NCBI GenBank assembly: GCA_900469965.1
Contig: UBZP01000002.1
Coordinates: 1 to 64,000 of the forward strand
DNA length: 64,000 bases
Source of the DNA: Hyphomicrobiales bacterium
GTDB taxonomy: Bacteria; Pseudomonadota; Alphaproteobacteria; Rhizobiales; Rhizobiaceae
Direction of reading: 5' to 3'
This document shows, in pieces, positions 43,437-54,585 of the stretch. Position numbers and translations under genes: made by a program. Each line of letters begins with the position of its first letter. Within the stretch, counting starts at the first letter, position 1. Below the pieces are notes generated by a model, which worked only from the letters and a program-made list of their open reading frames with translations, ran no database searches and was not told the DNA's origin.

Positions 43437-43904
43437 ATGCTAACGAAGAAGGGTAAGTACGGGTTGAAAGCCTTGGTCGATCTGGCACGGCTGGCGCCCG
43501 GGGAGACGGCCTTCGTCAGCGAGATCGCGCTGCGCAACAACATCCCGAAGAAGTTCCTCGACACGATCCTGCTCGAACTGCGCAATGCCGGCATCCTGCG
43601 CTCCAAGAAGGGGCCGGGCGGCGGCTATGCGCTGTCGCATCCCGCCTCCACGATCAGGATCGGCCATGCCATCCGCGTGCTCGACGGACCGCTGGCGCCG
43701 ATCCGCTGTGCCAGCCGCACCGCCTACGAGGCCTGCGACGACTGTGCCGATCCGGAGGCCTGCCAGGTTCGCCGCGCGATGACCGACGTCCGCGACGCGA
43801 TCGCCGCCATTCTCGACACGATGACGCTGGAACAGTTCGTCGCGGCCCCCGGCGCCGCCGGCCTCGTCGACGACGAGGTGGAAGACGTGAAGGCCGCCGG
43901 CTAG
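43437..43904 (+). CDS. Rrf2-family transcriptional regulator with four clustered cysteines
   Basis: 155-aa winged-helix regulator beginning MLTKKGKYGLKALVDLARL. The wing has GPGGGYALSHP (about 59-69). Downstream are Cys91, Cys100, Cys103 and Cys109 (C-x8-C-x2-C-x5-C), in the region where IscR, NsrR and RirA bind an Fe-S cluster, but with different spacing (IscR: C-x5-C-x5-C). It may therefore sense iron, redox state or a thiol. An AT-rich stretch lies upstream at 43263-43290. The next two genes share a palindromic promoter motif that could be its binding site. Confidence 0.88.
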   Translation: MLTKKGKYGLKALVDLARLAPGETAFVSEIALRNNIPKKFLDTILLELRNAGILRSKKGPGGGYALSHPASTIRIGHAIRVLDGPLAPIRCASRTAYEACDDCADPEACQVRRAMTDVRDAIAAILDTMTLEQFVAAPGAAGLVDDEVEDVKAAG

Positions 43905-43956
43905 CACGGCGCTCGCCGGTGCGCCGGCCGGCGCCGCCGCCGACCATAGAACACCA

Positions 43957-43968
43957 AATCTATAGACT
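43957..43968. promoter_or_regulatory. AATCTATAGACT element before the 71-residue protein
   Basis: 11 of 12 bases match the perfect palindrome AATCTATAGATT found again at 44626. It ends 1 nt before TTGACA (43970-43975), which could be the -35 of the small gene. It may be an operator of the Rrf2 regulator encoded just upstream. Confidence 0.5.
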
Positions 43969-44004
43969 ATTGACAAGCGCCATGTTTCCGCCATGATCGT
44001 GTCA

Positions 44005-44020
44005 CGGTCGTTAACGACCG
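44005..44020. promoter_or_regulatory. 16-bp perfect palindrome in the leader of the 71-residue protein
   Basis: CGGTCGTTAACGACCG reads the same on both strands and lies 21 nt before the start codon, between the candidate promoter and the ribosome binding site. It could be a protein-binding site or an RNA hairpin near the ribosome binding site. Confidence 0.6.
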
Positions 44021-44041
44021 GGGACGATCAGGAGTGGGCGC

Positions 44042-44257
44042 ATGTTCTATATGGGTGGAATGACGCTTGGCTATTTCTCGCCGCATCCGCGCGACGCGGG
44101 CCGTGGGGAACCGGCGGAGGGATCCTGCGCCACGGAGCGGAAGCCCGAGCACAAGGGCCTCCTGAACCTGCTGGGCCTGCTGAAACCGACCGCGGAGATC
44201 CGGCAGCCGAAGCCCTCCCGCCAGCCGCCCGTCTGGCCGATCCACATCTTCTACTGA
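44042..44257 (+). CDS. 71-residue protein of unknown function
   Basis: Starts MFYMGGMTLGYFSPHPRD and ends QPPVWPIHIFY. AGGAG lies 8 nt before the ATG. No signal peptide or membrane helix; one Cys; a GLLNLLGLLKP stretch in the middle could be a short amphipathic helix, and the C-terminus is proline/aromatic-rich. The elaborate leader (AATCTATAGACT element, TTGACA, 16-bp palindrome) argues that it is a real and regulated gene. It follows the Rrf2 gene by 137 bp. Confidence 0.65.
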   Translation: MFYMGGMTLGYFSPHPRDAGRGEPAEGSCATERKPEHKGLLNLLGLLKPTAEIRQPKPSRQPPVWPIHIFY

Positions 44258-44625
44258 CGGACACCGCATCCTTCCGGCGGGCCGGGCGCAGCGGCCGCCG
44301 TTGCAGCGCGAGGCGGCGGAACGGCGAGACGCCGTTCGAAAGCGATGCCCGCACCGGGCGATCGCGAAAGTGACGCCCCTTTCTCGGCGCATCCCCTATG
44401 ACGTTGTCCTGTGACGCTGCCGGCCGGCTGAACGCGCCGGCGCAGGCGCCAGACCCTCTGCGGTCCAGCCGCCGCCGAGCCGCCGCCCCGATCGTTTCCC
44501 CTCGCGAGACCGCTTCCCGAGGCTGAATGGCATGCACGGGCATGCTCTCACGCGTGCGGGCAGACCGGGCACGCGCGCCAGCACCGGCAGCCTCGCCGAG
44601 CCGGCTTTCCGCAGCGTGGCATAAT
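44258..44625. other. gene-free spacer between the 71-residue protein and the FAD protein
   Basis: About 370 bp with no believable ORF; GC-rich, with no terminator that stands out. The control element of the next gene starts at its end. Confidence 0.5.
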
Positions 44626-44637
44626 AATCTATAGATT
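44626..44637. promoter_or_regulatory. AATCTATAGATT perfect palindrome before the FAD/NAD(P) protein
   Basis: A 12-bp perfect dyad inside an AT-rich island (ATAATAATCTATAGATTTTATAG), 148 bp before the start codon of the FAD/NAD(P)-binding protein. It is the same element, apart from one base, as the one at 43957 before the 71-residue protein. Likely the operator of a dimeric regulator, with the neighbouring Rrf2 protein as the first candidate. Confidence 0.55.
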
Positions 44638-44784
44638 TTATAGAAAACTACGCTATCATGCCTCCCTGCGCTGCTGGCGGCCATGCCCCGAATGCCGGGC
44701 GGCCGCCTTCGGCCCTCCCGCGCCGGCGGTCGGTTCGGCCAGGGGGACAGGACCGGTGGATGCGCAAGCAAGGGAGAGAACGGC

Positions 44785-46155
44785 ATGTCTTCTCGCAACG
44801 CCATCAGGACGACCCCTTCGAAGCAGCCGGCCGACGGCCACCCGCGCCTGGCCATCGTCGGGCGCGGCCCGGCCGGGATGGCGACGGCGATCGCGCTGTT
44901 GCGCCGCCTGCGCCGACCCTTCCACCTCTGGATGATCGACGCGGCCGATTTTCCCCAGAGCTTCGGCAACGGCCCCGCCGGGCAGGCGCTGATGAGCGAG
45001 CGGGCGGGCCAGTTGTCCGCGCTGGCCGACCGGCCGCTGGACTTCGTCGACTGGCTGAAGTCCGGCCTGGGCGGCGGGCGCGCCGCCGTCCTCCCGCTTC
45101 GCGGCTTCGAGAACGTCTACGTGCCGCGCTCGGTCTTCCGCGACTATCTGACCGCCCGTTTCGGCGAGGCCTTTGCCGCCCGCCGCGACACGACGGTGCA
45201 GACCGTCTCCGCCGCCGTCACCACCGTTCGCACGGCGTCCGGGGGCCGTCTCTGCCTGACGCTCGACGACGGCGAGGAAATGGCGTTCGACCAGGTCTTC
45301 CTTGCGACCGGGCATGGCAGGCAAGGCGGGGAATCCACCTCCTGGCAGGCGGCCGAGCGGCTTCTCTGGAGCAGGGAGCGCAAGGCCGACGCGCCTCTTC
45401 TTTTGGCCGGGGACGGACCCCGCATGGCGGCGATCCTGCTGCATCTGCGGGCAAGCGGCCATGCCGGCCCGATACGCATCCTCTCCGACGGCGGCCGCAT
45501 CCCCGAGCCGCACGCAGCCACACTCCTCGACCCGCTGACACCGGCGATGTCGGCAGCGACGGGGCTTGCGGAGACGCTGCGCCACCTGCGCGCCGACGGC
45601 GCCCGCACCGTCGGGGCCGGCGGCAGCTGGCAGGCGATGATCGATGGCCTGAACTGCCAGTGGCCCGCCCTCTGGCGTGCGCTTCCGCCCGAAGCGCGCA
45701 AACGCTACTGGCGCCATCTGCGCGCCGCGCACCGGGTCCGCTCCGAGAGGATCGCGCCGGAGCTGCACGGCAGGCTCCTGCGGGACCTGCGCCATCCGGC
45801 GACCGAGCTGGTCGACGCCCGCATCCTCGGCGTGGTGGCGGACGGCGTCCGCGTCAGGCGAAGGGGCAGCCGGAAGACAGACGTCATGCCCGGGCGACTG
45901 ATCGACTGCAGGGAAGACGTCGTCCAGCCGGCCGACGGCCTGCTGAGCGAACCGGGAACGGCCATGCAGGTGGAAGACGACGGGCGGCTGACGGGATGGG
46001 GCGCCGCCGCGCCCGGCCTGCATGTCCTCGGCCGGGCCGCCGGCTGTCTCAGGCCCGACACCCGGCTGTTTGCCGACACGGTGCGACAGATCTATCGGGC
46101 AGCGACCGGCCTCGACGCCGCGCGCACGGATCTCTCCGCCCGTACCCTGGCCTGA
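44785..46155 (+). CDS. FAD/NAD(P)-binding protein (YdhS-like)
   Basis: 456-aa flavoprotein-like oxidoreductase. N-terminal Rossmann motif IVGRGPAGMATAIALL (about 22-37), NGPAGQALMSER (about 62-73), and LATGHG after the first domain. The layout fits the NAD_binding_9/COG4529 group, whose reactions are mostly unknown. GGGAG lies 9 nt before the ATG. The upstream palindrome it shares with the 71-residue gene and the Rrf2 gene nearby suggest redox- or Fe-S-linked expression. Confidence 0.83.
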   Translation: MSSRNAIRTTPSKQPADGHPRLAIVGRGPAGMATAIALLRRLRRPFHLWMIDAADFPQSFGNGPAGQALMSERAGQLSALADRPLDFVDWLKSGLGGGRAAVLPLRGFENVYVPRSVFRDYLTARFGEAFAARRDTTVQTVSAAVTTVRTASGGRLCLTLDDGEEMAFDQVFLATGHGRQGGESTSWQAAERLLWSRERKADAPLLLAGDGPRMAAILLHLRASGHAGPIRILSDGGRIPEPHAATLLDPLTPAMSAATGLAETLRHLRADGARTVGAGGSWQAMIDGLNCQWPALWRALPPEARKRYWRHLRAAHRVRSERIAPELHGRLLRDLRHPATELVDARILGVVADGVRVRRRGSRKTDVMPGRLIDCREDVVQPADGLLSEPGTAMQVEDDGRLTGWGAAAPGLHVLGRAAGCLRPDTRLFADTVRQIYRAATGLDAARTDLSARTLA

Positions 46156-46377
46156 AGGACGACGCCGGCACCCGCTTCCGCCGTCGCAGCGGGAGGAGCG
46201 AACGTGAATGGACGGGCGCAGCCAGCCGGCGAGGGCTGCCTTTGCCATGGATCATTTTATCCTTTCATTTCAAAAGCCTGCAGGCTCCGCTCCATTTGAC
46301 CGCAAAGATCGCGGCCAGATGTGACCGCTCCGGCGCAAATTGCCGTTGACTCTTTTTCCCGGTTCTGGAATCCATAA

Positions 46378-46392
46378 GAACATAACAGGAAC
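46378..46392 (-). promoter_or_regulatory. SOS (LexA) box of the imuA-imuB-dnaE2 operon
   Basis: GAAC-ATAACAG-GAAC, the reverse complement of GTTC-N7-GTTC, is the LexA site of alphaproteobacteria. It lies 20 nt before the imuA start, just downstream of a possible promoter (TTGACT at 46346). LexA bound here would silence the mutasome genes until DNA damage. Confidence 0.85.
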
Positions 46393-46411
46393 AAACAGAG
46401 GGATGAACGTC

Positions 46412-47368
46412 ATGGCAACGTCTGCCCTGGCGCGCGAGCAGCTTTTTGCGCTGCGCGAAACCATCGCGCGCATCGAGAACGCCGAGGGGCCGGGCCTCGT
46501 CCCGCGCAAGCAGCGCTGGCAGTGGGATGCGCCTCAACCGCCGGCCCAGCCGTCCCGTTCATCGCAGCCGCCGGGCGGCGATCCGGCCGCCGACGGCGAA
46601 GCGGACGGTCTGGATGCCGTGTTCGCAGGCGGCCTTCCGGATCGGGGCCTTGTCGAGATCCGCAATCCCCAGACCCGGGGCATGGGGGCCGCGAGCGGAT
46701 TCTCGCTTGCGCTTGCCGCGATGCGGCAGGAGCAGGCAGGCGCCGGGGCGACCCTCTGGATCAGCCAGGCCCTGGCGCTTTCGGAGGCCGGAACGCCCTA
46801 CGCGCCGGGGCTGCTGAAGCACGGCCTCGATCCGGCACGCTTTCTTCTCGCCCGGCCCCGCACGGTCCCGGACGCCCTCTGGATGGCCGAGGCGGCGCTC
46901 GGCGTTTCGGCCTTTTCGGCCGTGATCCTGGAGATCCGCGGCAATCCCGAATGCTTCGGCCTGACCGAAAGCCGCCGCCTGCAACTGCGGGCCAGGGCGA
47001 ACGGCACGCTTTTGCTGCTGCTGCGCCAGGCGGGCGAGGAGGAGGCGAGTAGCGCCCGCTGTCGCCTGCGTGTCGATCCCGCCCCGGCCGCCGAACGGCC
47101 GCTGCCGGACGGATCGACGCTCGAAGACAGCATCGGCAACCCGGCTTTTCTCGTCACGCCGGAGAAAAGCAAGCTCGCCGACCCCCTCGGCATACTTCTG
47201 GAGTGGAACCCCGATGACCGCCGCTTTCGCCGCCTCGAACCTCGCCCCGCCGCTCCTCGCGCAGAACGGCGCGCACAGGATCCTCTGCCTCTGGTTTCCC
47301 TATCTTCCCGCCGACCGGGTGGCACGGGCGCGCTGGGGGCGGTCGTGGCTTTCGAAGGGACGCCCTGA
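46412..47368 (+). CDS. imuA: ImuA, SOS mutagenesis accessory protein
   Basis: 318-aa RecA/SulA-like protein of the damage-inducible mutasome, working with ImuB and DnaE2 in translesion synthesis. It shows the ImuA pattern GGLPDRGLVEI (about 72-82), LWISQALALSEAGTPYAPGLLKHGLDPARFLLARP (split) and AFSAVILEIRG. The ATG at 46412 has GAGGG 9 nt upstream; another ATG three codons earlier is too close to it. Its 3' end overlaps imuB by 155 nt. Confidence 0.92.
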   Translation: MATSALAREQLFALRETIARIENAEGPGLVPRKQRWQWDAPQPPAQPSRSSQPPGGDPAADGEADGLDAVFAGGLPDRGLVEIRNPQTRGMGAASGFSLALAAMRQEQAGAGATLWISQALALSEAGTPYAPGLLKHGLDPARFLLARPRTVPDALWMAEAALGVSAFSAVILEIRGNPECFGLTESRRLQLRARANGTLLLLLRQAGEEEASSARCRLRVDPAPAAERPLPDGSTLEDSIGNPAFLVTPEKSKLADPLGILLEWNPDDRRFRRLEPRPAAPRAERRAQDPLPLVSLSSRRPGGTGALGAVVAFEGTP

Positions 47369-48877
47369 CCATCCGCCGATCGCCTTCGCCGGCCGCAGCG
47401 GCACGGCCGTCCAGATCGCCTTCCTCGACCGAGAGGCCGAGCGGATCGGCCTGACCAGGGGGCAGGGGGTCGCGGAAGCCCGCGCCATCTGCCCGTCGCT
47501 GGACGTCCTTCCCGCCGACCCTGCCGCCGACCGGGCCCTCCTCGAGGCGCTTGCCGACTGGTGCGACCGCTACACCCCGCTCGTGGCCCTGGACGGGGAC
47601 GACGGGCTCCATCTCGACATCACCGGCTGCGCTCATCTGCATGGCGGCGAGCGGGCGCTGCTCGATGGCGTGCTGTCTTCGCTCTTCGCGCTCGGCATCG
47701 AGGCCCGCGGGGCGATTTCGTCCTCGGTCGGCCTGTCCTGGGCGGCCGCCCATTTCGGCGATGGCGGCGTGATCGACACCGATGCGGCGCAGGAAACGCT
47801 GGCGCCGCTGCCGGTCGCGGCATTGCGCCTGCCCGAGGCGGTGGTCGGTCCGCTCGGCCGCGTCGGGCTGAAGACGGTCGGCGATCTTTTCCCCTTGCCC
47901 CGCGCGCCTCTTGCCCGCCGCTTCGGCCCGCTGCCGCTTCTGCGCCTGGACCAGGCGCTGGGGCTGGAGGACGAGCCGATCTCGCCGCGCCTGCCGGTGC
48001 CGATGCTGTCGGCCGAGCGCCGGCTTTTCGACACCGTCCGGTCCGAGGACGACGTCCTTGCGCTCACCGCCCACCTGGCCGGCACCCTCAGGGAAGGGCT
48101 CGAGCGCCGCGGCGAGGGCGGTCGCCTGTTCGCGCTGCTGCTCTTTCGGGTCGATGGCCGGGTCTTCCGCATCCATGCGGCGACCTCGACACCCTTGCGC
48201 GATCCCCAGCGCATCGCACTTGTCTTCCGCGAGCGGCTTGCGGCCGTGCATGACGACCTGGATGCCGGTTACGGCTTCGAGATCGTCCGCCTTTGCGTGC
48301 TCAGGAGCGAGGCCTTCGAGGCGGTGCAGGAGGGCTTTTGCGCCGGCGCGGACGGCAACGGCCCGCTTTCGGCCTTCGCCGAGCGGGTCGTGGCCCGCTT
48401 CGGTCCGGAGAGCCTCTTCGCCGTCACCCTTCCCGAAAGCCATGTGCCGGAGCGCGTGGCCCATCTCGTTTCCGTCCTGGAGCTCTGGGAGGGCGGACCG
48501 GGCGCCGGTGAGGGACTGGGCGCCGGAGCGGCAAGGCCGGCGAAATCCACGTCCGCCCAAGATCGTCCCCCCAAGGATCGTCCGCTCGGCGATCGTCCCC
48601 TTCGCCTGTTCGCTCCGCCCGAACCGGTCGAGACCGTAGCCGGCGTGCCGGAGGACGCCCCGAAGACCTTCCGCTGGCGCCGCAGCTTCCACCGCATCAC
48701 CCGGACGGAAGGGCCGGAGCGGATCGCCGCCGAATGGTGGATCGACGGCGAGGACCAGCCGTCCCGCGACTACTTCCGCGTCGAGGACGATGCCGGCCGC
48801 CGCTTCTGGCTCTTCCGCGAGGGGATCTACCGGGACGATGCCGCACGTCCCCGCTGGTTCATCCACGGGGTCTTCGC

Positions 48878-48881
<4 letters not shown>
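47214..48881 (+). CDS. imuB: ImuB, inactive Y-family polymerase-like mutasome subunit
   Basis: 555-aa Y-family homologue that acts as a scaffold between the beta clamp and DnaE2. N-terminal [15 protein letters not shown] (about 25-39) replaces the catalytic DxDxFFA motif of active Y polymerases, as usual for ImuB. The ATG at 47214 has GGAG 12 nt upstream and is inside imuA. A linker near 450 has three DRP units followed by [13 protein letters not shown], which could be the clamp-binding motif. ATGA overlap with dnaE2. Confidence 0.92.
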
Positions 48882-52228
<3,347 letters not shown>

Positions 52229-52415
52229 GGGCGCCCGGATCGAGGTCCCGCAGCAGTTTTCCACCCGACCCGGCCGCAGGCTCCGGCTTTCTTCTTTGGC
52301 AGATGGAAAAGGCCGATGCAACAAAAAGTGATCGCGCGCGAGCGCGGGAAAAGCGCCTTGCAAATGGCGGTGGGAGACCTCGCAACATTTTGAAAAGGCG
52401 AAGGAAACTTTCAAG

Positions 52416-52432
52416 TTTAGAACCAATGTAAA
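52416..52432. promoter_or_regulatory. Irr-like (ICE) iron box before bfd-bfr
   Basis: TTTAGAA-CCA-ATGTAAA: the left arm equals the Irr box half-site (TTTAGAA), the right arm matches 5 of 7 bases of TTCTAAA. Irr controls bacterioferritin genes in Rhizobiales. It lies 31 nt upstream of the -35. Confidence 0.5.
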
Positions 52433-52463
52433 GAGAGCGGCAGCAATGCTGACCTGTTTTATC

Positions 52464-52492
52464 TTGACAGCAAATATCGCCTTTTGCTTAAT
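52464..52492 (+). promoter_or_regulatory. promoter of bfd-bfr
   Basis: TTGACA, a 17-nt spacer and CTTAAT (4 of 6 of TATAAT) form a good sigma-70-type promoter; transcription would start about 33 nt before the bfd ATG. Confidence 0.7.
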
Positions 52493-52531
52493 CGCAGGAA
52501 ATCAGGGCATTGCGCATGGCAGGCAGAACGA

Positions 52532-52843
52532 ATGCTGGTTTGCAGCTGTAACTTCATCAGTGAAAAAGAGATCGTGGACGTCATCAACGACCTCCTCGAC
52601 CAGGATCGTTGGCAGCTGATCGTGCCCGCGAAAGTCTACCATGCGATGGAAAAACGCGGCCGCTGCTGCGGCTGTTTCCCCAATGTCGTCGACATCATCA
52701 TCCGCACCACCGAGCGCTATCACGCCGAGCGCCACTCGACGGATGCCGAGATATTTGATTTCATGATCCGCCTCAAACAGTTCCATGAAGACAACAGGAG
52801 AGCGGACATTGAAAGGCGACAAAAAAGTAATCGAGCAGCTTAA
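52532..52843 (+). CDS. bfd: bacterioferritin-associated ferredoxin
   Basis: 103-aa [2Fe-2S] protein that reduces heme in bacterioferritin to release iron. Cluster ligands: Cys4 and Cys6 (VCSC) and Cys45/Cys48 (RCCGC), the Bfd pattern with an extra Cys46. It is longer than the 64-aa E. coli Bfd by a C-terminal helical tail. The ATG at 52532 begins right before VCSC; upstream in-frame sequence does not look like protein. bfr overlaps its end by 35 nt. Confidence 0.9.
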   Translation: MLVCSCNFISEKEIVDVINDLLDQDRWQLIVPAKVYHAMEKRGRCCGCFPNVVDIIIRTTERYHAERHSTDAEIFDFMIRLKQFHEDNRRADIERRQKSNRAA

Positions 52844-53294
52844 CGAAGCGCTCTTCCTAGAACTCGGCGCCGTCAATCAATACTGGGTTCACTACCGCCT
52901 GCTGGAAGACTGGGGCTACACCCTCCTTGCCAAGAAGGAGCGCGCCGAGTCGATCGAGGAGATGCACCACGCCGACAAGCTGGTCGCGCGCATCATCTTC
53001 CTCGAGGGCCATCCCAACCTGCAGACGCTCGCGCCGCTGCGCATCGGCCAGAACGTCAAGGAAGTCCTCGAAGCGGACCTCGCCGGCGAGTACGACGCCC
53101 GGACGGCCTACAAGAAGTCCCGCGACATCTGTCATGACGCCGGCGACTATGTCTCCATGAAGCTTTTCGAAGAACTCCTCGCCGACGAGGAAGGCCACAT
53201 CGACTTCCTCGAGACGCAGCTGGACCTGTTCGAAAAGCTCGGCGCCGAGAAATACGGCCAGCTCAACGCCGCCCCGGCCAACGAGGCGGAATAG
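52809..53294 (+). CDS. bfr: bacterioferritin
   Basis: Iron-storage heme protein of 161 aa, the classical length. Ferroxidase ligands in E. coli numbering: Glu18, Glu51, His54, Glu94, Glu127, His130 ([27 protein letters not shown]). Heme ligand Met52 is present. The start is a TTG: it gives the exact family N-terminus ([14 protein letters not shown]) and AGGAG lies 8 nt upstream. An in-frame ATG at 52785 would add eight residues not found in the family. It overlaps bfd by 35 nt. Confidence 0.95.
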   Translation: MKGDKKVIEQLNEALFLELGAVNQYWVHYRLLEDWGYTLLAKKERAESIEEMHHADKLVARIIFLEGHPNLQTLAPLRIGQNVKEVLEADLAGEYDARTAYKKSRDICHDAGDYVSMKLFEELLADEEGHIDFLETQLDLFEKLGAEKYGQLNAAPANEAE

Positions 53295-53324
53295 CAAGCG
53301 GCCTTTTCATCGGCCGTTCCGAAG

Positions 53325-53350
53325 ATCCCCGGCACACCGCCGGGGATTTT
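53325..53350 (+). terminator. terminator after bfr
   Basis: ATCCCCGGC and GCCGGGGAT form a 9-bp stem with an ACACC loop, followed by TTTT. It lies 30 nt after the bfr stop codon. A textbook factor-independent terminator. Confidence 0.9.
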
Positions 53351-54585
53351 GCGTTCCAGACCGCCACAAACGACAGGGCCGATCACGCCGACCGGGCAAC
53401 GAGAGACCGCGAGCGCGACGTCAAACCGTTCCACCGTTGGCGTCACGCGCCGCGCCGGCAGGCTGTTGCCGCAGTTGCGCCACCGCAACCCTTTCGATGG
53501 CCTGTCGAGCCGCCAAGGCGCCGGCTCCACTTAACCGCCATCCGCTGGCCCATAGCCGGCGCTCGCCGGGAACCGCGAGGTGGACATGCCGGCTCGGGCT
53601 GCACAATCTCCCATGCTTCGACTGGCGTCCCTCGATTTTCAGCCCGACCGCTAATAATGGGCGACCATCGGACGGCTTCCTGTGAGCGTGGCCGGTTCGC
53701 AAGTCCCGCCGCGGCCGCACGGTTCTCTGAAATGGCATCGTCCCTTTGCGCCCGCCCCATCCACCGCACAGACGTCGGCCGCCTCGAGGCCCCGTATGGC
53801 GATCGCGACGGCAAAAGAGCCGAGGTGCGGAGCCTAAACAGATTGTCCCGGGTTATGCCGAGGCGGCTGATTGGCGTCTTGGCCTTTAGGCTGCCGTGCG
53901 GGCGATGCTAATTGTAGCAGTGGAGCCAGATTGTACGGTGGATGCTGAAGCCTGGTAACTTCAGCCTCCCCGGTGCGGTCCGAATGGACAACCTCCCGAA
54001 AGCTCACACTTAGGGCAGGTCGCAGCTCGTGGCCGGGAGCCGCATTCGCGGTCCAACGCGCTCGACCCGGCTTTGCTTGGACACCCGGCTTCGGGGATCG
54101 GAGCCGGAGCCCCGGCACCGCCAAGGATCGTCCGCCTCTGGATCCCGTGCTGCCGGAGGCGGTATCGCTCCCGGTCCAAGCCCTCTTCCGTCCAGATCGA
54201 CCCATCGCCCAATCCGGCGCTGGCAACAGTTTCCGGTTCGGTTGATCCCTTGCCTGTCGCGCTCGGTCGACATCGCTTCCTGCATGGTCCCTTCGAGGAT
54301 TCGACCGCTGCGTGTATCGCCGCGCAACTGTCAGTTACCGCAGGAACAGGGATCGCGTTGTTTTTCAACAATATGGCGGCGCAATCGGTGCATCCCGCGC
54401 CGAAGCGATGCCGGACGCCTCGTCTGGCGCGGTGGAGGAACGATCAGGTGCAGTGACAAGAAAGCAAAATGGCGCGTATCGCGGCGACGTTCGCCCGCGC
54501 GCTGCACCTCCACCTCGAACCGGGCCAGCTCTGCTGCTTTGCCCGGAAATATCAGTTTCCGTAAACCGAACATCAGGAGAGACGA
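53351..54585. other. 1.2-kb gene-free region upstream of the RTX gene
   Basis: No convincing gene on either strand: open frames lack ribosome binding sites and read as Arg/Pro/Ser-rich non-protein. GC content is lower and more even than in the coding regions. It contains a GCTGAAG-N8-CTTCAGC dyad (53944-53965) and TTGTT-TTTC-AACAA (about 54358). AGGAGAG serves the RTX start at its end. It may hold a long regulatory region or decayed DNA. Confidence 0.5.

Larger units (their letters stand above)
52229..52531. other. spacer between dnaE2 and bfd
   Basis: About 300 bp. The first half holds no gene. The second half is AT-rich and carries the Irr-like box and promoter listed separately. Confidence 0.5.

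Noticed and set aside
53944-53965. GCTGAAG-N8-CTTCAGC as a terminator or riboswitch part
   Set aside because: Isolated short dyad with no T run, no adjacent gene end and no known aptamer pattern.
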